In this document: in pieces, positions 34,601 to 46,787 of the stretch
Layout: every line of letters starts with the position of its first letter
Position numbering within the stretch: the first letter of the stretch is position 1
From: Crotophaga sulcirostris
Taxonomy: Eukaryota > Chordata > Aves > Cuculiformes > Crotophagidae
Direction of reading: 5' to 3'
DNA: 64,000 nucleotides
NCBI GenBank assembly: GCA_013397455.1
Contig: VYZB01001131.1
Location: 5,025 to 69,024 of the forward strand
The notes under the pieces: generated by a model
Seen by the model: only the letters and a program-made list of their open reading frames with translations
Told to the model about the DNA's origin: nothing
Databases searched by the model: none
Made by a program: the position numbers and the translations under genes

Positions 34601-35007
34601 AGCTCCGTGGCCTCCTCTGGACTTACTCCAACAGCTCCAGGTCCTTCCTGAGCTGAGGACTCCAGAACTGAACACAGGGCTCCAGGTGGGGGTCTCACCA
34701 GAGCAGAGCAGAGAGGCAGAATCCTTCCCTCCCCTGCTGGTCCCACTGCTTTGGATGCAGCCCAGGACATGGTTTGGTTTTCTGGGCTGTGAGCACACAT
34801 TGTCAGCTCACGTGGAGCTTCTCATCCCCCAGCACCCCAAGTCCTGCTCTTCAGGGCTGCTCTCAACCCATTCTCTGCCCACCCTGTGTTTGAGCTTGAG
34901 ACTGCCCCAACCCAGGCGCAGGACCTTGCACTTGGCCTTGTGAACTCCATGAGGTTGGCACAGGCCCACCTCTCAAGCCTGTCCAGGTCCCTCTGGATGA
35001 CATCCAG
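34601..35007 (-). mobile_element. CR1 LINE internal fragment without tail
   Basis: The CR1 words 'ggcctcctctggacttactc', 'cagggctccaggtgggggtc', 'gatgcagcccaggacatggt', 'caggaccttgcacttggcct' and 'caggtccctctggatgacat' are in minus order. The 3' tail normally found to the left is missing. Confidence 0.9.
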
Positions 35008-36108
35008 CTGCAATCTCAGCAGCAATAATGAGTCATGCTGGCTGAAAATGAGTTGGGAGGAGAAAAGCTTCAGCTGAAAAGTATTTTGCTGGAATAAATC
35101 CGCTTTCCAGAACTGTTGACTTTTTGACAAGATGAAAAACTCCAACTGGAAAACATCCACTTAGCATCAAAAACCTGATCAAACAAGAGAAGACTTTGCC
35201 TTTGGGTTAAAGTGATCTCAAAATGGAAAATTTGCACTGTTTTCATTTTGTCATGAAACTCTCCTTAGCCCAGGGAAACATTTCCCAGCCAGCTCCACAC
35301 AGTCTTGCTGCCCTGCCAGCCTAAGAGGTGACACTGTGCCTTGAGCATGGGTGTTCCTGCCCTGGGTTGCTGCAGCAGCCCATGCTCCTCTTGACATGCC
35401 TCTGCTCCTGGCTGGGCTTTCTTGTGGCTCCAGGCTGCCTCCCACTGAGCAGCGCTACAGCACAGCTAGAGACACTCAGGACATGTCATCACCCAAATAT
35501 CTCCATAACTCCAAGCCAGCAGTATTGCTTTGTACGTAAAAGTCCTTTCTCTGGTGGTGTCCAAGCCCTGCTCTTGGTTTTGCTGTACCAGGGTGCAAAG
35601 CCCAGTCCTGCATGCGCAACCTGGCCCTTTGAAATGAAGCGGGGGCGGATGGACAAGCTCCTCTCACTACCATGAACATGCATGTTATGAAAGCCCAGCA
35701 CACATCCACGACACACCCTGCATTCACCAGAGATGCCGTTCAGGAGGAAGAAGGTGAGTGCACATGCTTTTTGTCCACAAGCTGTTCTGGACACAGCCAG
35801 CAATGTGAGCCAGGGGTTAAAATAGCATCTGTTTTTAGCAGGAGGATGCTGCAAGGCTGTTATACTTGCCTGCCACGCTGAAAATGCAAAGTGGGTATAT
35901 TCAGTATCCAACCAAATTAGCCTTGAGAACAGAAATATCAGACTCGTACAATTAATCTTCTAGGGGAAGAAAACATTCCCCCAGCCCACCCTTAGAAAAC
36001 CCAGGATGACCCACGATTGAGAACCCTGATCCCTCACTCCAAAACAACAAATGAGCAGAACAAAGGTGGGGGCATAGAAGGAAACCCTGCATGCACCTGC
36101 CACCAAAC
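35008..36108. other. Unique sequence
   Basis: No repeat was recognised. A plus-strand GAAGAAG|GTGAGTG donor at 35751/35752 follows an ATG frame from 35672 (MNMHVMKAQHTSTTHP), but only weak acceptor support exists. Confidence 0.4.
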
Positions 36109-36708
36109 ACAGAATCATGGAATCACAGAATGCTTTGGGTTGGAAGGGACATTTACAGGTCATCTAGTCCTGCAGGGATATCTTTATCCAGATCACACTT
36201 CTCAAAGGCCCAACCTAACCTTGAATGTTTCCAAGGATGGGGCAGTCACCACTTCTCTGGGCAACCTACTCCATGGCCGCCCCACCCCAACAGGAAAACA
36301 TTTCTTCCCAAAATGTCACCTCAATCTCCCCTCTTTCAGCTGAAGACCGTTCACCTTATGCCTGCGTTCCCTGATCAAGAGCCCTGCTCCAGCTTTCCTG
36401 AAGCCCCTTTCAGTACTGGAGGCTGCTCTAAGGTCTCCCCACAGCCTTCTCTTCTCCAGGCTGAACAACCCCAACTCTCTCAGCCTGTCCTTGTATGGGA
36501 GATGCTCCAGCCACTCACTCCCAACACTCACTCTAGACTCACTCCAACAGCTCCATGTCCTTCCAATGATGAGGGCTCCACAACTGGACATAGGTGGGGT
36601 CTCCCCAGAGCAGAGGGGCAGATCCCCTCCCTCCCCTGCTGGTCCCCCTGCTTTGAATGCAGCCCAGGACATGGTTCGTCTTCTGGGCTGCGAGCACACA
36701 TTCACCTG
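36109..36708 (-). mobile_element. CR1 LINE 3' portion, about 600 bp
   Basis: The tail 'cagaatcatggaatcacaga' is followed by 'tttgggttggaagggacatt' and the CR1 order to 'gcagcccaggacatggttcg'. A 207-codon plus-strand ORF across it is an antisense by-product. Confidence 0.93.
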
Positions 36709-38856
36709 CAATAGATTTTGCTGTTCTCAGTGGATCCCCTGCTCTCTTACAGAGACCAGTTCTGCTTTTTCCAACAGTCACTTGGAGCCCTGGCTTTGGG
36801 GGCCATAATTCACAGCTCTGATGCCTATGAACAAACCCAAAGCATACTTGATCTTCATGTTCTGCAAAGCCAACAACTGTATGCCCACTCACTTTAGTGA
36901 CTTGTGGTCAAGCTTTTAGGCAGTTAGTTACCAATTCAATGCAACTTACCATGGTTTTTAACTATAAGTTGGAGATTAGGCGCAGGTTTTGATCAAAAGA
37001 ACATGAAGAACACAATTCCAAAGAGTCCTTCACAGGCATTTGTGAACCAGGACACACTGACTCAGCGCACACCAGTTTTGTACCTGTAGAGCAAATTTTT
37101 TGTGCCCTTTAGATGGCAGCAGCTTTCTGAAAGCTGTGGACATACACAGATAAGGGAAGAAAAAATAAGTCTGAGAGTCAGGAGATCAATTTAGGTGAGA
37201 AGGAGGTCAGGGATAGAGCTGAATGTGTTCACACAGTGTCCAGACGTCCACACAGACTGGGAGGATGCACTACTAGAGCTGGTCAGCAGTGCAAGATAAA
37301 TATAAGGAGCATGATCTGAAAAACTTTGTGGTGACTTCTAGAGCAACTGACACAAAACTTTAATCCTGTTCTGCAGATGAGATGCTACTCCAGCAACAGG
37401 ACCCAGCCCATCTAGTGTGACAGGGGCCACCAAGCAGCTCCTCTGAGGAGACAAAGGTCCCAGCAGGACACACATGTTCTCACATTGAAGCCTCCACATC
37501 AGTCATCCACAGTTAAATGGTGCACTGCTTTCTACAAGGATCCCCAAGGTCTTTCCTTGCAAGTTTCCTGCTTTCCTCACACATTCCTGAAAGAAAGCAT
37601 TTCCCTTTGTAGGATTGAAGGATTTCCAAGGAAAACTCACACCAGGAAAAGCCTGGATACCAGTAACACGACTTTCTTCAGAAATGTGAGTGCTCATCAC
37701 CGATTTAATCTCCTACAGCATACTTTCCTGTGTTGTGATCAAGAAAATATTCCTTTTGACTTTCAGTGTAGCTTCCCTGGGGAACAGCCCAGCACCCCGC
37801 TCAGTCTTACAGCATTCCCCACTTGCAGGGAGGCCTTCTGCTGTTCTATCATGTTGAAAATTTAAGCAACAATCAGCAGGCAGCATTCCCAAAGAGGCAA
37901 AGCAAGAAGGTAAAAGCCATAAAATCAAAGCAAGGAGTTACTATAGGGAAATTCCCCACAAGGCTGCCCATTCCCTGAGCTGGTAGGAAGGGGATGTTTC
38001 AGACACATGCTTTATAAAGTGGGTTGATTCCCAAAATATATGGCACCCTCAAATGGAAGTACAGACCACCACTATCACCAAAAGCATCCAGAGATCTGTG
38101 CTGCCGACCACAACCCTCCACAGGGCAGAGTTTCCTTCGTGAAATGTTAAGCCCTTTCTGAGATGCTGGTCTTTGAGTGAAGTCCTTTCTGAACTTCACT
38201 CGCATCCAGTCCATCACCAGTTGGACTCACCCCTATACAAGAGGCATTAAGCTCCCCAAATTGGACTTCAGATGCTCCATATTCAGAGCAGCAAAAAAAT
38301 CAAGGCATTTGGATCCAATTAGTCTTCTTAATCTGCCCTGAAAGTCAGCCAGGGCTGAAGCTGTTTCAGCTGCACGCATGGCTTAGAGCAGGGAAAGCAC
38401 AAGTCCCTCAAAGCATCCTCTCCAGCATGTATTGCACAAGAGTGCTGTTCCTCACTCTGAGATGAAAATTACTCCACTGCTATGAAGTTTTCCTTCTCAG
38501 GAAAACCATGTGGCCATTTTTTGTCTCCTCGCTCCATCCAGGCATTTTCAAACCCCTCTGTAAATTTAAGAGCCAGCAGAGCCTGTGGGCAGGACAGAAT
38601 GAAATTAATTCCTTTTTTTTTTTTTTCCTAAGAAATATCAGGTTGCAGCAAACCAGCAGGCTCACACGGACACCTCCCTATCTTGCAAACTGTTCTCAGC
38701 TGCAGCCAGGAACCAGAGCCCAGAGGAATGTCACACCCCACCGAGGCAGACACAGGCAGCAGTGTTTGGAGCCAGAGCTGGGACCCTTCCTGCCCCGCAC
38801 CAGCACCAACCTGGCTGGGCTGTAAACACATCCCAAGGACCGGCATGCTTCCAGCA
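36709..38856. other. Unique sequence
   Basis: No repeat or supported exon. A T run lies at 38611-38626. The 126-codon ORF at 37485-37865 (+) has no recognisable domain. Confidence 0.4.
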
Positions 38857-39210
38857 TAGAATCATGGAATCTTTCAGGTTGGAAAAGACCTTTAAGATCA
38901 AGCCCAACCATAAACCTCACACTGCCAACTACACCACTAAATCGTGTCCCTAAGCATCGCATCCACACAGCTTTTAAATACTTCCACCACTTCCCTTGGC
39001 AGCCTCTTCCAGTGCTTGACAGCCCTTTTGGTAAATGAATTTTTCCCAATATCTAATATAAACCTTCCCTGGTGCAACTTCAGGCAATTCCTCTCGTCCT
39101 ATTACTTGTTCCTTGGGAGAAGAGACCAGCACCCACCTCGCGACAACCTCCTTTCAGGGAGCTGCAGAGAGCAATGAGGTCTCCCCTCAGCCTCCTTTGC
39201 CTGAGATTAA
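38857..39210 (-). mobile_element. CR1 LINE 3' end
   Basis: 'catagaatcatggaatcttt' is followed by 'caggttggaaaagacctttaa', 'ccactaaatcgtgtccctaa', 'ggcagcctcttccagtgctt' and 'gggagctgcagagagcaatg'. Confidence 0.92.
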
Positions 39211-40731
39211 CAGGCTGTGTTTTGGGCAGAGAAAGGTTTCTTTGCCCAGTTTTACCAGCTCCAGTTCCCAGGACAGCAAAGGAAGGCAGTGCAAACATGA
39301 AAGCCCATCAGACACAGGCTGCACTCCCATTCCTACACACCCTGTGGCCAGCACTGCGTACCTGTCCTGGTTCAAGCATGCGTGGGATGCTCAGGGCAGC
39401 AGGAAGAGCAAACACTGTTGTCAAAAGAGCTGGTACACACAGCACAGGGCCACAGGAACACTGCCAGCACATCCAGGTGATGTGACAGCCCAGACTGCAG
39501 CATGGCCCCACAGGGAGTTTAATTAGGATGATCTTTCATATTTCAAAACAACATACTACCCTTCTTGCTCAGTTACCATGGTCCAGTGAGCAAGCACTGA
39601 GTGACACAGCAGAGCACAATAGAAAGGAAAGAAGTCAGATGTCTCCTGTTTCTTCGCTCGTGGAACATGGAAACTTTGTGGAGCCCAGACTAGGATCTCA
39701 TCCATTTGAGTCTTTGTTTAGGTCTGAAGTTCAATTGGATTATGAATATTTGGCCCAAACCCTCAGCTTTTATCTAGTTCTGTGGGTAGATGGAGAAAGA
39801 CCAGACAATAGCTCCTACATCCAGATAACCGAGGCTGGCCCTAAGTGGTGTCTTCCAAGTGGAGATGGGTCTGGATCAAAGCCATCAAAGCAGTGCCTGA
39901 CACCCCAGCCACCTCCAACTGGTCAGCCTAGTATAACTTAGGGCAGCCCCCAGGTTACCTTAAGAGTAAGTTAAAAAAAGTAGAGCACCTCAATTCCTAT
40001 TTTAAATGACTTTGGGGTCTGTTTTTCTGCTATATGAACTTTAAAATGAACAGACACTCAGCCAAACAGGCCAGGGCTGTGCTGAACTCACCCAAGCCTC
40101 TAAAGTTACTGACTCCAGCCCTGTCAGAGCCAGCCCACAGAAGGAAGCAAGGGCCCATGGCTTATCCAGCAGGTCACCAACCCAACATCTGCTTTCTATA
40201 TTCCCCTGGGCAGGGCTCCAAGTGCATAACAGATACATCTGCCTGTCTGTCTCCATACAGCACATGCCATTCATCTCCTCCAACACTGCTGACCAGTGAC
40301 CCTGGAAAACTTGGTGGAGCAGAGTAAAGAGATGCTCCCCAAGAAACACACCTCATCCCTTGAGAGGAAGCAAGTCTACAAAATGAAAGCCAGAAGTGGA
40401 GAAGCAGTGATTTCTGCCCTTAGAGTAGGGGTGTAAGGCAGCTCAGTCTCACCAGTTGAAAAACAGCAGAGCCATAAAGAGCATCCTTTCCCTGCAGCAG
40501 TGTTTCTGCATGGCCAATAGCGTTGTGATAACACGTCCACCTGGGTAGCAACAGAAATACCTGCAGGCTGACACATGGGACAGGGCTGGAGGAACCCTCA
40601 AAAATACGTGGTCAGCAGGGAGCCAGTCCCACCCACCTCAAGATGTTTGGAACAGGATTCCACCTCAGCAAAGTGTTTGGCTTCAGGAAAGCCTGAACCC
40701 CCCCCCCACCTCGAGCCCCAGCCAAGGGAAT
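39211..40731. other. Unique sequence
   Basis: No repeat was recognised. The 137-codon plus-strand ORF at 39528-39941 lacks splice or domain support. Confidence 0.4.
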
Positions 40732-40900
40732 TCATAGAATCGTAGAATAGTTTGGGTTGAAAGAGACCTCAAAGCCCATCGACTTCCAATCCCCCTGTCA
40801 CGGGCAGACAACCTGGCCTTGAATACCTCCAGGGATGGGGCAGCCACCACTGCTCTGGGCAACCTGGGCCAGGGCCTCCCCAACCTCACAGGAAGAAATG
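40732..40900 (-). mobile_element. CR1 LINE 3' end with internal deletion
   Basis: 'ttcatagaatcgtagaatag' is followed by 'tttgggttgaaagagacctc'. Part of the usual 'dose' block is missing ('cacgggcagacaacctggcc'), so the copy has an internal deletion of about 60 bp compared with its relatives here. Confidence 0.88.
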
Positions 40901-42451
40901 TCATATGCCAAGACGACAACCACAGGCTACCTAAACCCAGCTATTTCATAATATTTTTCTCTCTGTATAATCTTGAAACTTTCTTTGAAGGATCCATACA
41001 AAAAAAATACCCTGGCAGTTTGTGAATTAACGTGAGAGCACAGGTCTATAGAGCAATCACATACCTTAAGTCTGAGGCAGGGAAAATAGCACCTAGCTTT
41101 TTAATGCCAAACATCCACCTCTACAGCTGGAAACACCCTTTGTCCTGCAAACCCTGCTTGAAAAACAAACAGGACAGCAGTCCTGCCTTTGCACTTAGCA
41201 TGTGGGGCTGCAAAGACCACTGAGGGAGATCATGTATAAGCAAAGGGGTTCCCTACCAGAGAGGTGGCAGAAAAGATTCTAGGAAGATCCTGAGAGCTCG
41301 AGAGAGCCCCTGATCTATTGAGATCACAGTCCAGGGCTGCAGCACAGCAAGGGTCACCAGTGCAACAGGCACCTCTTAGCTATGAGGGCACCTCTCCTCT
41401 GCCTGCGTGTTAAAACCTCCAGCCCAATGTGCAGCTGCAGAGGCTGCACTAAGGCACATTCTCACCGCCAGGTAAAAGCCACAGGAACAGGTAGTGATGT
41501 ACCAGATATATGTAAATACATCACTGCAGGAAGGTAGAAGAGATCCAGGGAAATGTGAAACGCCAAGAATTATCCTATAGACTCCAACGTCACTGAACTT
41601 CTTGTTTCCTTTCTACTTGTAAGCATGCGTGTTATGCACCCACAGGTTTGCTCTTAACACCTCCGCAGAGGCCGGTTAAAACACACAAAGGCAACTTCAA
41701 TGATCACCGTGTTCATGCTGTGTGCACCCCACCAATCATTTTTATGTTACCTGCTGCAAATACAGACTCCCTGGCTCCCATCATCAGCTGGACATCACAC
41801 AGGCAGTCCAGCCTTAGACAGCCAGCCTGGAAGGAACTGTTACACCAACACCGTAATTAGCCACTAATCATCCTCAATTGTTAGGAATCAGGGAGGAGGG
41901 AATTTAAACCCACAATCATTCACAAGCAACTTAAACGACTCTCAGTGGTTTCTGCTGAGCTGCCCCTAACCAAAACCTAGTGGTTTTTGATATTTCAATG
42001 AAAGCATCGCATTTTCTTAAGAAGGTATCTCCACACTTCCCTGCGAGCCGCGAAGATCCAGTGTGAGTTGGAAGCTTCCCCCAGTCCTGGAGGACATGCA
42101 CGGTGAGCACTGAGCACACAGAGTGCCCAGCAGAACCAAATTCATAGCATGGGACGCTCAAACTCAGCACAACACAGCCACAAGTTCCCAGCACATGGCC
42201 ATTTCAACTTGGACAGCTACAGACATCAAGATGTAGAAGCTCCACTAGGAGGTCTGCAGCCGAGTTTAAATCTCAACCCGGTGGGTATTTAAGCTTGTCA
42301 ATAAAACCTCAAAGGTTTTGCGGGGAGCCGGCACAAGGGCACTGCCAGCAGTGGAGGAACACGCAGCAAGCAGCCTCCAGCCTTCTCCACTCTAACCCTG
42401 CCCATCACCCTGGCCCAAGGCACCCCCAGCCCAGACCCGAGCAGCCCTTAC
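40901..42451. other. Unique sequence
   Basis: Nothing recognised apart from the adjacent exon candidate. Confidence 0.4.
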
Positions 42452-42569
42452 TTGCACACAGGTTCCTGAAGGTGTTGATAGAAGATGCTACCATCTGTGT
42501 CAAGTGGTCAAATGTGTCTTGTTCTGAAGGTTTCAGAATTTTCTTTAAAAACCCATTCATTTTTCCTCA
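42452..42569 (-). CDS. Candidate first coding exon
   Basis: On the minus strand, a T-rich tract and the acceptor CACCATCTATTCAG lead into TGAGGAAAAATGAATGGG. An in-frame TGA lies three codons before the ATG (42560-42558), so translation would start there. The frame runs 36 codons and leaves one base before a good donor, GTGCAA|GTAAGGG (intron from 42451). The peptide starts MNGFLKKILKPSEQDTFDHL and continues with MVASSINTFRNLCA, a protein-like amphipathic composition. A purine sits at -3 of the ATG. If real, this is a second exon carrying 5' UTR and start codon. The upstream candidate exon 44980-45094 cannot read into it in frame, so they may belong to different transcripts. Family unknown. 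Confidence 0.38.
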
Positions 42570-43975
42570 CTGAATAGATGGTGCAGGTAGAAAACAAACA
42601 AAAAAATAGTATCACAGGATACTAAATGGCAAAACCATTTTTTTTTCACATTTTTTTTTCTCAGGAACACTCCAGCTGACAGCAGAATGCGGGAAGCTGC
42701 TCCGCTGCCAACAAACACTGCGTTACTATGGAGATGTGACGGTACAGCTGCTCTTTGCTGCCTAGCACACCATCCCGCTTTGGATTGCTCTGACGGCCCC
42801 TAAAGTCCATGAGAGCCTGACTGGAAAGGTTTGAATCTGACTTAGGGTATTAGCAGCTTCACACAGACCTCACTGGTTTGGATTACCGTTGGGCAGGCTG
42901 CAAAGTCATGCATTTTAATGAAAACACCAGAATTAGAATTGATGAGTCTAAGCCCACATTCTCCCAGTGCTGTGCATACCCAGCACAGGTGAGCCCCAGC
43001 TATGCTGTTGCACACGCTTTTTCACAACCCTCTACCTCACCCAGGGCACTTGGTTTTGCTTCACCAAATAAATAAGTGCACAAAGCATGGGACTGCTTTG
43101 CAAAAGCCCAGCCTCACCCATTGCCAAAGCTGGGAGTTGTACAGGGGATACAATCAGGATTTGCAGACACACACAGCTTTTCCCTCCTTGTTCTCACCCT
43201 GTGCTACTGATCCCCACTCTCAGCTCATCCTATCCAGGGCCCCTTTCCTGTCTTCTGCCCCTGCTTTCTCTTTCCAGCCCCAACCACTAACATTCCAATT
43301 TTTGCACCTCCCAGCTCTGCTTTCCCTCCCAGCCCCAGTACCTGGTTGCAGCAGCCAAGCGAGGAGCCGGGAGCCTCCTGCCCGAGCTGGGGCAGCCACC
43401 CAACCCCAGGACACGCCCGGGAGCGGATGTGGCAGTTGCCAGGTGCCGACAACAGAACAAAGAACCTTAAGCACCAGTTAAACCGATGGGTGAAAATGCA
43501 GCCTGACTGCTGGGAGTGCTTTTAACTGCCAAAGCCACCTCCCCAATCAGATCCACCACCTGAGTGACCCATCAATCACCTCATTGCCCACCCTGGGAGG
43601 GGGCTTTTAAATGTGGTGAGGAATTTATCTTTCTTGAATGAGTTTCAGCTGAATGTGCCAGGTGGTTTAAATGCTAGCAGGGAAGATGCAGGCATTCAGT
43701 GCACTTACACAGAGCTCTTTTTCTTAGGAAACAAGCCTGTAAACCAGCCTAGGTGTCTCCAGTTATTCCTGTTGTGCTGTGCATAGCCCTTGTACAGGCT
43801 CAGCTGTCTCTCCACGTACTTATTTGTCCCCTGGCTCCCTATCCACAAAGGTGTGCATTTTTGGGGGCACAAGTCCTATATGTAGTCCTGAGAGAGTGGT
43901 GGTACAACATCACCATCCTCCTCTCACACCAACTCACCAGAAACTACATATCTTGACTAGAAAAAAATCATCCTG
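42570..43975. other. Unique sequence
   Basis: A/T-rich simple stretches lie at 42596-42660. ORFs at 43002-43481 on both strands cover proline-rich sequence with no splice support. Confidence 0.4.
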
Positions 43976-44085
43976 GTCACTTGGGCTGGAAGGGACTTTA
44001 AAGCCTGTCCAGTTCCAACCCCCCTGCCATGGGCAGGGGACACCTCCCACTGGATTAGGGCACTCAATTTGGCCTTGAACACCAT
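43976..44085 (-). mobile_element. CR1 LINE 3' fragment
   Basis: 'acttgggctggaagggactt' is followed by 'aacccccctgccatgggcag' and 'ttggccttgaacacc'. About 110 bp, with the terminal tail eroded. Confidence 0.88.
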
Positions 44086-44344
44086 TCACAAGTGCTGTTC
44101 CCTCCTTGACTGCAGCACAAGTTTGATGAATATCATCCTTCCCCTTTGAAAAAAACACCAATTAAATGCCCAAGATAACAGCCCCATGCACACACCAGAG
44201 CCAATCACCAACCTACAGCACCTGTATCCCCATGGATAAGGCAGATAAGTCTGTCCAGTGATTATCACACCCACCTGGGTGTCTGAAGATCTGGAATTAA
44301 TACCTACTCCATCCATCAAACACATTGCTTTGCTGACAGATTGG

Positions 44345-44562
44345 GAATTTCTCCCAAGGAACAAGTGATAGGATGGGATGAAATGGTGTCAAGTTGTGCC
44401 AGGGGAGATTTAGATTGGATATTAGAAAAAAATTCTTTACTGCCCAGGGGAGTGGTAGGGTCTCCATCCCTGGAGGTGTTCAAAAAGTGTGTACACATGG
44501 CACCTGGCAACATGGCTTAATAGGCACAGTGGGATTAGGCTGACAGTTGGACTGATGAGTTT
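44345..44562 (+). mobile_element. CR1 LINE 3' end, tail eroded
   Basis: 'tctcccaaggaacaagtgat', 'ttagattggatattagaaaa', 'ccatccctggaggtgttcaa' and 'ttggactgatgagtttacag' are in plus order. The terminal octamers are not visible. Confidence 0.85.
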
Positions 44563-44638
44563 ACAGGTATTTCTCCTCAGAGTAAACAGGCTCTGTTCAA
44601 CAGTCATGGCACAGCCAGAAATGCCTCTGAGATTTGCT

Positions 44639-44692
44639 TAAAAACAAACAAAACGAAAGAAAACAAACAACAAAAAAACCCTAAAAACCCCA
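44639..44692. repeat. A-rich simple sequence
   Basis: Degenerate AAAC/AAACA units over about 54 bp, beginning about 75 bp after a CR1 piece. Confidence 0.7.
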
Positions 44693-44896
44693 AAGGTTCT
44701 CATTTTCTGAAGCCATGCCCAGGGACTGCTACTGCTCCATGCAGCACTGACCCAGCTCATTCCTTTGCCTTATAGAAACGTGGCGTTCCCATTAAACCCA
44801 ACGTTAACCCCAATCATTAGTCAGCAAAATAAAAAGCAGATTCCAGCTCAGATATTTGGTGAATTCTGGGCGCTTAGACTGGCAATTTTATGACCT

Positions 44897-44903
<7 letters not shown>

Positions 44904-44928
<25 letters not shown>
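44904..44928. repeat. Poly-A homopolymer
   Basis: An uninterrupted run of 25 A. No retrocopy body was recognised upstream. Confidence 0.85.
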
Positions 44929-44979
44929 GGAGAGAAATGGGAGAAGTTTACTTTACAGGGAGAAACCCACTTTAAATAC

Positions 44980-45094
44980 CTTCTTGTCCTCCCAGTGGCT
45001 CTTGGTTACTGGTAGCGTCAAAGCCTGCCTGAGGATTGCTGCTGCGAAATGCTGCTACAGTTGCTAAGGTCTCCTGATTTGTCTCAGGCTGTAT
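44980..45094 (-). CDS. Candidate 115-bp internal coding exon
   Basis: A strong acceptor (CCTTTCTTCCTGCACAG, exon from 45094) and a usable donor (CAAGAAG|GTATTTA, intron from 44979) bound this minus-strand segment. Only the phase-0 frame is open. It runs 38 codons and leaves one base. The peptide includes IQPETNQETLATVAAFRSSN and QAGFDATSNQEPLGGQE, which is glutamine- and asparagine-rich and hydrophilic. I do not recognise a family. The frame also stays open upstream of the acceptor, which is neutral evidence. It would be the right-most well-supported exon of a right-to-left gene. Confidence 0.42.
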
Positions 45095-45971
45095 CTGTGC
45101 AGGAAGAAAGGCTGTGACTCCCAGCATTAAACCCATTTGTGAGCAGCCGATGGAGCTGCCTGGCAGCACCACTGTCCCCAGGCTGGGTTTGCTGTCGAGC
45201 ATCCCTTGCTGCAGGTGAAAGCCAGGGCGCACAAGGGACACCAGGCAAGGGACAGGGTATTGCTATGTTTTTGGATGATCCAGGCTCATTTGAGGAAAAC
45301 CCATCCCACACTGAGGTGCGTTTGGAAGCAGCGCCAGGCACCCAGCTGGGCATCACTGCTGCTCTTACTGGCAGAAGCACTGGGGAGAGCTCACCTGGCT
45401 CAGAATGAGTCTTGCCCCATGCTCTTTCCCACCCAGCTTTAATTCCCCCTTTAACGTCTCACCAGGAAGATACAACTTGCTGTGACTGGATGGATGGATG
45501 TGGCAGGGGGTGCAGGGCAGCCCCCTCCTCTCACCCTCTCCCCAAGCAGTGCACAGGGTGATGCTGCTCCGCGCCTGCTTTGCAACAGATGTCCTCACCC
45601 CTGCAATAGCCAAGGGGTCGGGAATGGGCACGGTGGGTATTCAGGAGGTGCTGCCTGTGGTTTTCATATTAACACAGGATTTTTATCAGATTAACTACCT
45701 GGAGCTGGGCAGTTCAAGGAAGTTATAATCCAGGTACACAAATGAAGCAGAAGTGAGAGAAGGGGATATTATTCTTATTTTACTGACAGGCAAATGTAGT
45801 GAAAGATGGTGGAAGGGTTGGGCATGCCAGGGAATTCACTGGAAGCGGTGCAGTAAATCCATTGTAACCAGGAGAGCTGATTACAACCTCCACAGAGAAG
45901 GAAAGCCAATACACGTCCCTGCCGCGTTTTGACACTGGGATATGATTTCAAATCTATAAGCAGAGGGACTT
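45095..45971. other. Unique sequence
   Basis: ORFs at 45084-45408 and 45365-45728 have no splice-bounded or domain support. Confidence 0.4.
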
Positions 45972-46488
45972 TGATCTGCAGAAACAAACTCTATGTCTCA
46001 CAAAAGTTATACAATAGGTATGTATTTATTTTGCCGGTGGGCGACAGGGTGGATAGCTCCAAAAGCCCTGTGCACTGAAACAAAAGACTGATCAATATTT
46101 ATAGCCAAAAGGTTTACCTATTCAATAGTTTTCCCAATAGCAGGCGGGGTTACGCTAATCAGTTCAGAAAATTATTAACATAAGTCCCCTCCTCTTCGAG
46201 TCTGTGCAGTATCTCCTGATGATGGTCATTCGAGGGTCTTTGAGATGAAGCAAACAGCCTTCCTCAGGTTGAACTTTTTTACCTTTCCCTCTTGCCTGGA
46301 TGCAGTAAGCCTTATAGATTGATTCCAGGTTGCAATACCAGTCAGAATTAGCAATACCAGTCAGAATTAGTCTCCTTTGTTCAAAACTACTGATGTGTTC
46401 GGTGGAACAAAGGACCCCCATTATCGTTATCATTAAACCATGACCACAGAAGAGAAGGTACCTTCCATACTACATTACAGGTTAGTTA
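45972..46488 (-). mobile_element. Retroviral solo LTR, minus strand
   Basis: On the minus strand there is a TATA box (GGCTATAAATATTG, near 46100), a CAAAATAAATACATACC polyadenylation signal and the end GTTTGTTTCTGCAGATCA. The ending resembles those of the LTRs at 55452-55855 and 59007-59537. ACTT flanks both sides on the plus strand (45968-45971 and 46489-46492), suggesting a 4-bp target-site duplication; the 5' end would then start TA rather than TG. A 19-bp unit (GCAATACCAGTCAGAATTA) is repeated in tandem at 46332-46369. Confidence 0.62.
46332..46369. repeat. 19-bp tandem duplication in LTR U3
   Basis: Two perfect copies of GCAATACCAGTCAGAATTA stand head to tail. Confidence 0.9.
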
Positions 46489-46787
46489 ACTTTTAACATC
46501 TAGATAATCAGACAAAATCACTAAAATCCTACAAACTGTGAAATACCCACATCAACTGGATCCTAGATCCTTTACAAGCTGGCTACTGGCCTTAACCATT
46601 AAACAACAGCTCAGCTGGTGCATTTAATGTCTTTGTAATCCCAGCAAAGTGGGCACTAAGGGTATAAAGCAGCACCACGCACTGACACAGCTGCAGAGTA
46701 TCACCTGCATGCATGGCTTGGTGCTGTCTGTATGGACTGACAGACCCATAGGACTTCTAAATATTCCACTCTTACTTCCGTGTATTT

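Noticed and set aside
35672..35751. Plus-strand first exon ending at GAAGAAG|GTGAGTG
   Set aside because: The donor is good, but there is no convincing promoter, acceptor or downstream exon. Left as unsupported.
36091..36714. 207-codon plus-strand ORF
   Set aside because: It lies antisense to a CR1 3' region. The same residue patterns recur in other antisense CR1 copies (for example 3133-3741), so it is a repeat by-product.
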